Source of the DNA: Spartobacteria bacterium
GTDB taxonomy: Bacteria; Verrucomicrobiota; Verrucomicrobiia; Chthoniobacterales; UBA10450
Assembly (NCBI GenBank): GCA_021324035.1
Contig: JAJPJU010000275.1
Location: 1 to 6,470, forward strand
DNA length: 6,470 nt
Direction of reading: 5' to 3'
The position numbers were made by a program, and so were the translations under genes. This document shows positions 1 to 5,619 of the stretch, one piece after another. The notes below the pieces were generated by a model. It saw only the letters and a list, made by a program, of their open reading frames with translations. It had not been told where the DNA came from and searched no databases. Position 1 is the first letter of the stretch. Each line of letters begins with the position of its first letter.

Positions 1-88
1 CCTCCTTCGTATTTTGAACGCTGGCTCGCTTTTACCCGTCCTTAGCGAAAGGAATGTCTAATTTTCTTGCTCTGCCGCAAAATAAAGC

Positions 89-117
89 TTCACAATAAAT
101 GAGCCGTGTTCTATAAA
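89..117 (+). promoter_or_regulatory. Putative sigma-70-type promoter for the first gene
   Basis: A -35-like TTCACA (89-94) and a -10-like TATAAA (112-117) are separated by exactly 17 bp. Each hexamer matches its consensus at five of six positions. Transcription would start near 124 and leave a leader of about 30 nt before the ATG at 156. The leader is AT-rich (an ACTATAACAACAATAATTA-like stretch) and carries no Shine-Dalgarno sequence. The rest of 1-155 shows no open frame that I can defend. It holds only a weak 5-bp stem at 39-53. The call rests on sequence match alone. Confidence 0.5.
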
Positions 118-155
118 AACTATAACAACAATAATTACTGGCCCTCTCTCGCTCC

Positions 156-599
156 ATGAATCTGCTCGCCAAAATCGGTTATCATTGCGCTCTCCTTTCC
201 GCCTGCGTCACCCTGAGCTGTCGCCCCCAGCAGACAGTCCTGGTCGCCCCCGGCGAAGATGAGCTCGTCGTCCTGAACGGTTGCGTCGTTTCCGCCTGCA
301 ATTATTTGGCCGCAATCAAAACTCAACACTCCTTGGACAAGAATTTCTGGGCGAAGATTCTGCTTGTTCGTTACAGCAATCATCCCGCCGGTCACGCCTA
401 CTGCGTTTGGGAAACCGACGGCACGATTTACGGCTACGATCGCAACGCCGGTTCGTTCCCGATTCCGGTTTACACTCAAGACGCTCGCGCAATCGCGATC
501 GTTCTCTCTCAGGAGCTGGGAAGAGTTCTAAACGAAAATCTTTCCGTCGAGCGCGCGGAATTCGTCGAATCGCAGAAGGCCGAACTCGCTAAATTCTAA
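156..599 (+). CDS. Small exported protein, possible papain-like/C39-like cysteine-peptidase fold
   Basis: This 147-residue protein is of no family I can name with certainty. Residues 1-22 have a Lys at position 6 and a short hydrophobic run, with two possible lipoprotein cleavage sites: Leu-Ser-Ala-Cys17 and, less typical, Thr-Leu-Ser-Cys22. An envelope location is therefore likely. The body contains Cys43 and Cys48 at the start of a predicted helix, then Gly-His80-Ala followed by a strand, then Tyr-Gly-Tyr-Asp95. This Cys, His, Asp order and spacing resembles papain-fold cysteine peptidases and bacteriocin-peptidase-like (C39-like) proteins. Residues 108-147 look helical and charged. The ATG at 156 lies about 30 nt below a good promoter and has no Shine-Dalgarno sequence. 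It is probably first in a plus-strand run with the next two genes, 41 bp from the following one. The peptidase assignment is inference. It could equally be a non-catalytic fold using the same scaffold. Confidence 0.72.
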   Translation: MNLLAKIGYHCALLSACVTLSCRPQQTVLVAPGEDELVVLNGCVVSACNYLAAIKTQHSLDKNFWAKILLVRYSNHPAGHAYCVWETDGTIYGYDRNAGSFPIPVYTQDARAIAIVLSQELGRVLNENLSVERAEFVESQKAELAKF

Positions 600-640
600 T
601 CGCGAGCGGCCCAAAACGGGAGCGGCATCGATTCAGATGT

Positions 641-868
641 GTGCTCTCAAATACAGAGTTAGCGGAACTGCTCGCTCGCGAGGCCGAAAAGCAATCAGGA
701 ATCTTGGCGCGCGCTTACCGGCGCGCCGCTCGGAGCGCGTTCCTTTGGCCGGAAGAAGTTTCCGATTTGATTAAGCAAAAAGCGAAAATTCCATCGGACC
801 GCGTCATCAATTTCCTTCCACTTGCGGAGCTAAAACGCTGGGTTGCAAAAGTTCGCAGAAGACGGTGA
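641..868 (+). CDS. 75-residue protein resembling the N-terminal helical (HhH_8-like) domain of PolX/PHP proteins
   Basis: The protein begins at a GTG and is helical and very basic, ending in four arginines. Residues 4-45 (TELAELLAREAE, then RAYRRAARSAFLWPEEVSDLI) resemble the N-terminal DNA-binding domain of family X DNA polymerases and of PHP-domain proteins. In those families an 'AYRRAAR' helix precedes a helix-hairpin-helix turn. Here the expected Gly-x-Gly turn is not seen: residues 50-63 read KIPSDRVINFLPLA before ELKRWVAK. No polymerase or PHP phosphoesterase domain follows, because TGA closes the frame at 866-868. It may be a stand-alone nucleic-acid-binding mini-protein or the remnant of a longer gene. 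The GTG is the only usual start in this frame. An ATG at 637 is in another frame. GGGAG lies about 18 nt upstream, too far to be a good ribosome site. The next gene starts 24 bp downstream. Confidence 0.5.
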   Translation: MLSNTELAELLAREAEKQSGILARAYRRAARSAFLWPEEVSDLIKQKAKIPSDRVINFLPLAELKRWVAKVRRRR

Positions 869-892
869 CTATCTAAATTAGTTGCCGTCCCG

Positions 893-1457
893 GTGATCGC
901 GATTCCAATTAGCTTGACGGTTTTTCGGTTGTTGCTGGGACCGATTGCTATCGCTGCGGCTTTAACCAATCAGCCGCGGATCACATTCGCGCTAATCTTG
1001 GTCGCCGGAATGCTTAGCGATATTTTCGACGGAGTACTCGCGCGCCGATTCGGTGTCGCGCGCCCCTGGCTAAGGCGATTCGATAGCGGGACTGATATTG
1101 TTTACTATCTCTGCGTATTGATCGCGACGTGGTGCGTAGCGCCCGACACAGTTATAAAAAGCATCCTGCCTCTAACCTTACTTGCGCTCTCAGAAATCCT
1201 TGTGATTTCTTTTCAGTTTCGGACGATTTCGCGCAATGCCCGCCACGCACACCTATTTGGCCAAAGCGTATGGGCTCGTTATTTTTGCCGCTTTTTTCGC
1301 AATCCTAACCTTCGGCTTCGGTGCGTGGGTGTTCTGGCTCCTGTCAGCGATTGGAATTGCCGCGAACCTGGAAATTCTTTTTATCCTCGCGCTTTCGCCC
1401 ACAGCTCCGGTCGACGTATTGTCGGTCCTGCACGTTAAATCCAGAAGAGGCCCGTAA
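893..1457 (+). CDS. CDP-alcohol phosphatidyltransferase family membrane protein, interrupted by an apparent one-base frameshift
   Basis: Members of this family join a CDP-activated lipid to an alcohol such as glycerol phosphate, inositol phosphate or a second lipid, in the inner membrane. The signature is visible at residues 43-68: D43xxDG47xxAR51, then eight residues, Leu60, xxx, D64, xxx, D68. The four metal-binding aspartates are present. Leu60 stands where most members have Gly. Frame 2 runs from GTG 893 to about 1213. The family-like sequence then continues in frame 3 as SFGRFRAMPATHTYLAKAYG and ends at TAA 1455-1457, while frame 2 reads non-homologous residues to 1438. Removing one T from the run at 1210-1213 joins the halves into about 187 residues, a normal family length with several membrane spans. 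The GTG has no clear ribosome site, but it gives the usual IPxxLTxxRLLLGP opening. The substrate cannot be told. Its end lies 9 bp from the convergent msrA end. Confidence 0.85.
1210..1213 (+). other. Frameshift site in the CDP-alcohol phosphatidyltransferase gene
   Basis: The four T residues between C1209 and C1214 are the simplest place for the reading-frame change. With three Ts the protein reads ...LVISFSFGRFRAMPATHTY..., and coding continues without a break to 1457. With four, the frame leaves the family sequence after Phe107. A TGA at 1203-1205 in the downstream frame means the switch must lie 3' of that point. Coding character is intact on both sides, which favours a recent mutation or an assembly or sequencing error over an old pseudogene. 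No slippery heptamer typical of programmed shifting is seen. Confidence 0.7.
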
Positions 1458-1466
1458 AAGTTTCGA

Positions 1467-2081
1467 CTATTTTGGAGGTTGGGAATCGCTCCAATTCTTC
1501 TTCTGAAACGAAACCCGCCCCGAACCGTGCTCAAAAGCTTCGAAGTGCTCCGGGTTCTGCTGATAGTATTTTTGATGATAATCCTCCGCCGGCCAGAATT
1601 TCATCGCCGGCAAAATTTCAGTCACGATCGGCTTCTTGAATTTGCCCGAGGTTGCGAGCTTTTCTTTGGATGATTCGGCGATCTTTTTCTCGTCATCGCC
1701 TCCGTAAAAAATCGCCGCGCGATAGCTGGGCCCAATATCGGTAAATTGCCCGTCGGCCTGGGTTGGGTCGATCTGCTTCCAGTAAATATCGAGCAACTGC
1801 GCGTAGGAAATTTTCGCCGGATCGTACACAACCTCGAGCGATTCCCGGTATTTTGTTTTTTCCGAGCCAACCAGTTCGTAAGTCGGATTGGGTTCGGTTC
1901 CACCGCAATAACCGACCGTCGTCTTAATCACGCCAGGCGCTTTGTCGAACGCCGGCTGAATGCACCAGAAACAGCCGCCGGCGAACACCGCAGTTCTGGT
2001 GGTTGCAGGGGAAGTTTGGCCTATCACCGAAGACGGCAAGACCAGGGCGAGCCAAAGGACGAGCAACAGAAACCTGTTCAT
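1467..2081 (-). CDS. msrA: Exported peptide-methionine (S)-S-oxide reductase MsrA
   Basis: MsrA reduces the S-epimer of methionine sulfoxide in proteins. Residues 1-22 (MNRF, then a Leu/Val-rich core, then SSVIGQ) form a clear signal peptide, so it should act in the periplasm or envelope. The catalytic motif GGCFWC lies at 35-40 with nucleophile Cys37. By spacing to E. coli MsrA, Glu80 (in YRESLEV), Asp115 and Tyr120 (in DIGPSYRAAIFY) are the other active-site residues, and all are kept. Cys40 and Cys59 (in GYCGG) are candidate resolving cysteines, and the C-terminal resolving cysteines of E. coli MsrA are absent. The usual Glu after CFWxx is Gln42. At 204 residues it is a complete single-domain MsrA without a fused MsrB. 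The ATG is followed directly by the signal peptide, and a hairpin sits 3 nt upstream. It lies 79 bp downstream of the doxX-like gene on the same strand and is probably co-transcribed. The source of its reductant is not encoded here. Confidence 0.96.
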   Translation of the reverse strand: MNRFLLLVLWLALVLPSSVIGQTSPATTRTAVFAGGCFWCIQPAFDKAPGVIKTTVGYCGGTEPNPTYELVGSEKTKYRESLEVVYDPAKISYAQLLDIYWKQIDPTQADGQFTDIGPSYRAAIFYGGDDEKKIAESSKEKLATSGKFKKPIVTEILPAMKFWPAEDYHQKYYQQNPEHFEAFEHGSGRVSFQKKNWSDSQPPK

Positions 2082-2084
2082 AGT

Positions 2085-2102
2085 CAGCGTTAGACAACGC
2101 TG
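2085..2102 (-). promoter_or_regulatory. Perfect hairpin just upstream of the msrA start codon
   Basis: CAGCGTT and AACGCTG form a perfect 7-bp inverted repeat around a 4-nt loop. A further T-G wobble is possible at the base. On the minus strand it occupies the position where a ribosome-binding site would lie, ending 3 nt before the msrA ATG. No T-run follows, so it is not a standard intrinsic terminator. It could hinder translation initiation of msrA, stabilise the processed msrA mRNA, or serve as an operator. The function is inferred from position only. Confidence 0.45.
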
Positions 2103-2160
2103 GAGCTTGGATGCTCATCAGCCAATGGACTGACGTGTTACCAAATCGTCTGATCGCCTA

Positions 2161-2544
2161 TCAACTTGCCGAACTCAGTCGGCCCAGGGCCAGAGCGCCC
2201 AGCGCCAATCCGAGGTCGCGCAACGCGATGTCGTGATAGCCGGGAATGCTCAGAAGATTCAGGATGATGAGAAGCAGCCAGATCGCCACGATGTACGCGA
2301 AAACCCGCGGCTTGAGAGCCACTCCAATTCCCGCGATGATTTCCACCACGCCCACGACCATCATGAACTGATGGCCGTGTCCGCCGAGAACGTTGTTCGC
2401 CATCGGCGACAGATATTTGTCCCAATCGACCAGGAAACCGAAGAACTTATCGAGCCCTGCCAGAATTGGGGCAACGGTAAAACCAAAACGCAAAATCATG
2501 AAGGCCTGTCGGGCCCCGGATGATATAACAGTTGAGTTTTCCAT
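2161..2544 (-). CDS. DoxX-like four-span inner-membrane protein
   Basis: The 127-residue protein is strongly hydrophobic, with four likely membrane segments at about 13-33, 60-77, 81-100 and 107-122. The pattern LRFGFTVAPILAGLDKFF in the first segment and the closing LRDLGLALGALALGRLS fit small DoxX-type membrane proteins. A short conserved-looking loop (WDKYLSPM, 41-48) and GGHGHQF (54-60, two His) lie between segments one and two. DoxX relatives are linked to respiratory-chain or thiosulfate oxidation components and, in some bacteria, to redox-stress complexes. The precise role of this one is unknown. The ATG at 2542-2544 begins MENSTVISSG and has no good Shine-Dalgarno sequence. It is the upstream partner of msrA and divergent from trmB. 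The pairing with an exported MsrA suggests an envelope redox function, which is inference. Confidence 0.82.
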   Translation of the reverse strand: MENSTVISSGARQAFMILRFGFTVAPILAGLDKFFGFLVDWDKYLSPMANNVLGGHGHQFMMVVGVVEIIAGIGVALKPRVFAYIVAIWLLLIILNLLSIPGYHDIALRDLGLALGALALGRLSSAS

Positions 2545-2565
2545 AGATGTTTATTCCGTGCTGTT

Positions 2566-2601
2566 GGGGATTGCTGATCCGAATCGCACCTGACTGTCCC
2601 C
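2566..2601. repeat. REP-like hairpin element in the doxX-trmB divergent spacer
   Basis: An inner stem pairs TGC-(T bulge)-GAT with ATC-GCA around the loop CCGA (2572-2588). An outer arm pairs GGGGA (2566-2570) with TCCCC (2597-2601). The element lies 21 bp upstream of the doxX start and would fall in the leader of its mRNA. It is followed by a GC-rich CCAGGCCAGCCAGG stretch. The architecture resembles repetitive extragenic palindromes, but only one copy is seen here, so repeat status is unproven. The rest of the 159-bp spacer (2545-2703) shows a TATAAG at 2663-2668 but no matching -35, and no convincing promoter on either strand. Confidence 0.3.
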
Positions 2602-2703
2602 AGGCCAGCCAGGGTAGTGTTCATTCATTATTCGAACGCCACTAACGAGTTTGGCGTGGAAATATAAGGTCCAAATCGCAGCTTCACGGCCGGGACGGAG
2701 CGC

Positions 2704-3318
2704 TTGAATCACGCGGCAACGCTGCCATTTTCCATCGTGGTGGAACTGGTCCCGCAAACCTACTTTGCCCAGCTCAATCTGGTTGCCGTGTTCGGACGTG
2801 AAGCGCCGTTGCAGGTCGACCTAGGGTGTGGCGACGGCGGTCTGATATGCGAACTGGCGAGAAAATTCCCCGAGAAAAATTTTCTGGGACTTGAGAAACT
2901 CGTCGGCCGCGTTGCCAAGACCTGTCGAAAATCCGCCGAGCTGGAAAATGTTCGAGTGCTCAATGTTGAAAGCGCTTATGCCGTTCGCTACTTGCTGCCG
3001 GAAAATTCGGTCGAAACGTTTTATTTATTGTTCCCCGATCCCTGGCCGAAGCGGCGCCATCATCGGCGGCGCGTTGTTACGGCCGATTTTCTCACCGCTG
3101 TTCATCGGGCGCTAAACAACGAAGGCATTCTTCACATCGCGACTGATCAGGAAAATTACTTTCAGCAAATTCACACGACCGTGGAAGGTCATCCCGGACT
3201 CGAATCCATCGGCGTGAATGGGCATGACCTGCCTTCCACAAAATTCGAGCGCCGGTTTGTCGAAGCAGGTGCGCCGATTTACCGATTGTCGCTGCGGAAA
3301 ATCTCGCCTGTGACATAG
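2704..3318 (+). CDS. trmB: tRNA (guanine-N7-)-methyltransferase TrmB
   Basis: TrmB methylates N7 of guanine 46 in the tRNA variable loop, using S-adenosylmethionine, in the cytoplasm. All landmarks are present: VDLGCGDGG (38-46) is the SAM-binding loop, Glu64 in FLGLEKL ends the second strand, LLFPDPWPKRRHHRRR (108-123) is the family signature with Asp112, ATDQENYF (146-153) follows, and PSTKFERRF (177-185) is the C-terminal substrate motif. At 204 residues it is at the short end for bacterial TrmB, lacking a long N-terminal extension. The frame opens at 2668 with no ATG. TTG 2704 has GGAG at 2697-2700, only 3 nt away. GTG 2737 or 2740 would start directly at VELVPQTYF and is a serious alternative. 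It is divergent from the doxX-like gene, and its last 40 bp overlap the antisense 3' end of comEC. Confidence 0.95.
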   Translation: MNHAATLPFSIVVELVPQTYFAQLNLVAVFGREAPLQVDLGCGDGGLICELARKFPEKNFLGLEKLVGRVAKTCRKSAELENVRVLNVESAYAVRYLLPENSVETFYLLFPDPWPKRRHHRRRVVTADFLTAVHRALNNEGILHIATDQENYFQQIHTTVEGHPGLESIGVNGHDLPSTKFERRFVEAGAPIYRLSLRKISPVT

Positions 3319-5567
3319 GCCTTCGCCCGCCACGCACCGGGACCGAATTCCAATTCCACCGCTCCGGTTTCGTCCTGACGGAACAATTTTATGCCGCTGC
3401 CGTGCACGCGGTCGGCCCATTCGTCCGAAATTCGCTCGTGTTGAGGAAAATCGCTGGAGGTCGCGACAATCAATCGTGGTTGGACCGCAGCGAGAAAGGA
3501 ATCGAGGCCCGATTTCCCCGAATGATGCTGGCCCTTCACCAAAATATCGCTTCGCAGATCAAATTTGGAACGAAGCAGCGCCAGCTCGGTCCCATAGCCG
3601 CTGTCGGACATGAACAAGATCTTCGTTTTTTTCGCTGACAGCTGCACGACCAGCGCCTGATCGTCGGCCGTTGTCGCCGTGAACTTTGGTGCTGGAAACA
3701 AGACCTTGCCGGCCACGTCGGGTGCGATTTTGAATTCATCGCCTCCACTGAGTTGAAGCACTTTCATTCGGCGATCGAAAAAATCTTCGCGCAATCTTCT
3801 ATGAACGGCGGAACGATCGGAGGCTGCGCTATCAATCAGAAGTCCCGGGACCAAATCTTTGAACAGCGGCTCCGCCCCTCCAATGTGAAGCGAATCGCCG
3901 TGACTCAACATCAATCCGTCGAGGCGATTTACGCCGGCGAAATGAAGACAAGGACGAAGAATTCGTTCGTAGTCCCGAGCGCTGCCGCAATCCAGGAGCC
4001 AATCCTCGCCCTGAGCGTGAACATAAACGGCCGCCCCGGCGCCAAGATCGAGCACGGTGACTTTCGCGAAGTTCGTGTTCGGCCACTCTGGCGTCCCAAC
4101 ATAATAATGGCTCGCCGGCAGTTGGGCTGACCAATGAACAAACCCGATCACTGCACTGGCCAGCGACCAGTTCGCGTTGTTGAAGATCACTGAGATCGTC
4201 AAGGTGATCGGTGCGACCAAAATCGAAAGGAGTGCGATGGCCAAAATGAAGAACGCGAGCGGCACGACCAGTAGGTTCGCGAAGATCGAGCTCGGCGTGA
4301 CTAGATGAAAATAACGAAGCACCAACGGCAAGGATCCAATCCAGGCCGCGATTGAGACTGAACCGCCCCGACAAATTCCTCCGTAAATTATTCCAACGGC
4401 ACGCCGGGAGGTGCTGATCAGGTTGCGTGGCAAAAACGGGTCCGTCGCGCCAAGGTGTTGCAACCAGCGGGCCAGCGGATCAGCCAGCAAAACGATCCCG
4501 CCGACCACGACGAACGACAGTTGAAAACCGGTCGAAAACAATTCGTTCGTGTCCCAGCACAGCAAGAAAAACGCAGCGGTGGTGAGGCTGTTTAATGCAA
4601 AAGACTTTCGTTCGGCGAAGAAACCAGCCAGCAGGATCGAGCACATTACCGCTGCCCGAACGCTCGAAACGTGCAGACCCGTTACGGCCGCGTAAAACAG
4701 CAGGCAGGGGATGATCAATGCCGTTGCCCATTTCCGAGACAGGCGCGCCGTCATGGCGAGGATCCACAACAGCTGCGCGACAATCCCAACGTGCAACCCG
4801 GCCACGGCAAAAAGATGAAGGGTGCCGGTTTGCTGAAACGGCTCTTCGATGTCTTCCGTCGTTTGATGGCGAAGGCCGAGCGCGATACCGCCAAGAAAAT
4901 TTTGCACTTCGGGCGAATCGTCTAAGCCGCGACAGATCGTGCGCTGCATCCAGGAACGCGATTTTTGGGCAGCCCGCATCACCGGATTGCCGGCGTCTTT
5001 TCTCAGCACGGCGCCGTCTTCAGGGTAGCGAACAAACAAACCACGATACACATCCTGTCGCGCCAGGTACGATCGCATGTCGAACTCGCCCGGGTTACGA
5101 GGCGACTCGATTGGCTCAGCGACTCCGAAAAGTTTTAGTTCATCGCCAAATTCCGGGCTTCCCCGCCAATGAACCAGCAGTGCGGCGTCGCTCGATTTGG
5201 CCCGTCCTTCAAATTCGATCGATTCGAGATTAAAAAGAAACGACGTCAATCCGTTCGCAGCGATTTTTGGTTCAGTGGCGACAATCCCTGTTACTCGGAT
5301 TGTTCGGGCGCGAGTTCCCAATTCCGTAGCGAGTCTGAGGCCCGGCGTGTCCCCGGTTCGAAAATTGTGGAGGAGGAAGAATCCGCCACTCACAATGAAA
5401 TAGATCAAACCTGCGCGCGGCCAAATGAAGACCAAGGCAGCGGATAGCACGAAAACAATTCCTGCGGTCGGCCAGGCGGAAACGGTCAGTGGAAGATGAT
5501 CCGCAACAAAAATTCCAATACCGGCGGCGAGCGCCAGGCCGACAAATGGTTGTCGCGGAACGTTCAT
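3279..5567 (-). CDS. comEC: ComEC/Rec2-family DNA-uptake channel protein with a divergent metallo-beta-lactamase domain
   Basis: ComEC forms the inner-membrane channel that carries single-stranded DNA into the cytoplasm during natural transformation. All three family regions occur in its 762 residues. An N-terminal membrane and OB-like DUF4131 region (about 1-190) includes NPGEFDMRSYLARQ. The Competence core (about 220-480) includes LHLFAVAGLHVGI (250-262), GFQLSF (347-352) and SIAAWIGSLPLVLRYF (405-420). A C-terminal metallo-beta-lactamase-type domain runs from about 500 to 745. That last domain is altered. The usual DVGQGDA is DLGAGAA (507-513), and the metal motif HxHxDH is HGDSLH (556-561), losing the second His and the Asp. 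HH681-682 in VKGQHHSGKSG and Asp655 remain. Nuclease activity is therefore doubtful, although transport could persist. The ATG at 5565-5567 gives a normal N-terminus (MNVPRQPFVGLALAAGIGIF). It lies 52 bp downstream of the glycosyltransferase-like gene on the same strand. Other competence genes are not in view. Confidence 0.95.
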   Translation of the reverse strand: MNVPRQPFVGLALAAGIGIFVADHLPLTVSAWPTAGIVFVLSAALVFIWPRAGLIYFIVSGGFFLLHNFRTGDTPGLRLATELGTRARTIRVTGIVATEPKIAANGLTSFLFNLESIEFEGRAKSSDAALLVHWRGSPEFGDELKLFGVAEPIESPRNPGEFDMRSYLARQDVYRGLFVRYPEDGAVLRKDAGNPVMRAAQKSRSWMQRTICRGLDDSPEVQNFLGGIALGLRHQTTEDIEEPFQQTGTLHLFAVAGLHVGIVAQLLWILAMTARLSRKWATALIIPCLLFYAAVTGLHVSSVRAAVMCSILLAGFFAERKSFALNSLTTAAFFLLCWDTNELFSTGFQLSFVVVGGIVLLADPLARWLQHLGATDPFLPRNLISTSRRAVGIIYGGICRGGSVSIAAWIGSLPLVLRYFHLVTPSSIFANLLVVPLAFFILAIALLSILVAPITLTISVIFNNANWSLASAVIGFVHWSAQLPASHYYVGTPEWPNTNFAKVTVLDLGAGAAVYVHAQGEDWLLDCGSARDYERILRPCLHFAGVNRLDGLMLSHGDSLHIGGAEPLFKDLVPGLLIDSAASDRSAVHRRLREDFFDRRMKVLQLSGGDEFKIAPDVAGKVLFPAPKFTATTADDQALVVQLSAKKTKILFMSDSGYGTELALLRSKFDLRSDILVKGQHHSGKSGLDSFLAAVQPRLIVATSSDFPQHERISDEWADRVHGSGIKLFRQDETGAVELEFGPGAWRAKAYVTGEIFRSDNR

Positions 5568-5619
5568 GGGGAGAACGCCTGCGAGACTAATAAATGCGCG
5601 GTGTCCTCAGCAAGTTCCG

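Noticed and set aside
39..53. Possible terminator hairpin (TCCTT, 5-nt loop, AAGGA) of an upstream gene
   Set aside because: The stem has only 5 bp, is AT-weak at its ends and is not followed directly by a T-run.
135..479. Minus-strand 114-codon frame opposite the first gene
   Set aside because: It is compositionally typical of an antisense shadow. The plus-strand gene has a promoter, a signal-like N-terminus and a plausible fold.
1200..1240. Programmed ribosomal frameshifting in the CDP-alcohol transferase gene
   Set aside because: There is no slippery heptamer and no clear downstream stimulatory structure, and this family is not known to use frameshifting. A one-base insertion explains it more simply.
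2551..2757. Minus-strand 68-codon frame overlapping the trmB start and the divergent spacer
   Set aside because: It overlaps the trmB N-terminus on the opposite strand, has no ribosome site and shows no recognisable family. The segment is better explained as a spacer with a hairpin element.
3753..4130. Plus-strand 125-codon frame antisense to comEC
   Set aside because: The comEC reading is strongly supported throughout this stretch. The antisense frame has no family features and is a shadow of comEC codon bias.
4718..5233. Plus-strand 171-codon frame antisense to comEC
   Set aside because: It is Arg-, Ala- and Gln-rich and low in structure, as expected from the complement of a hydrophobic membrane gene. 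There is no start signal.
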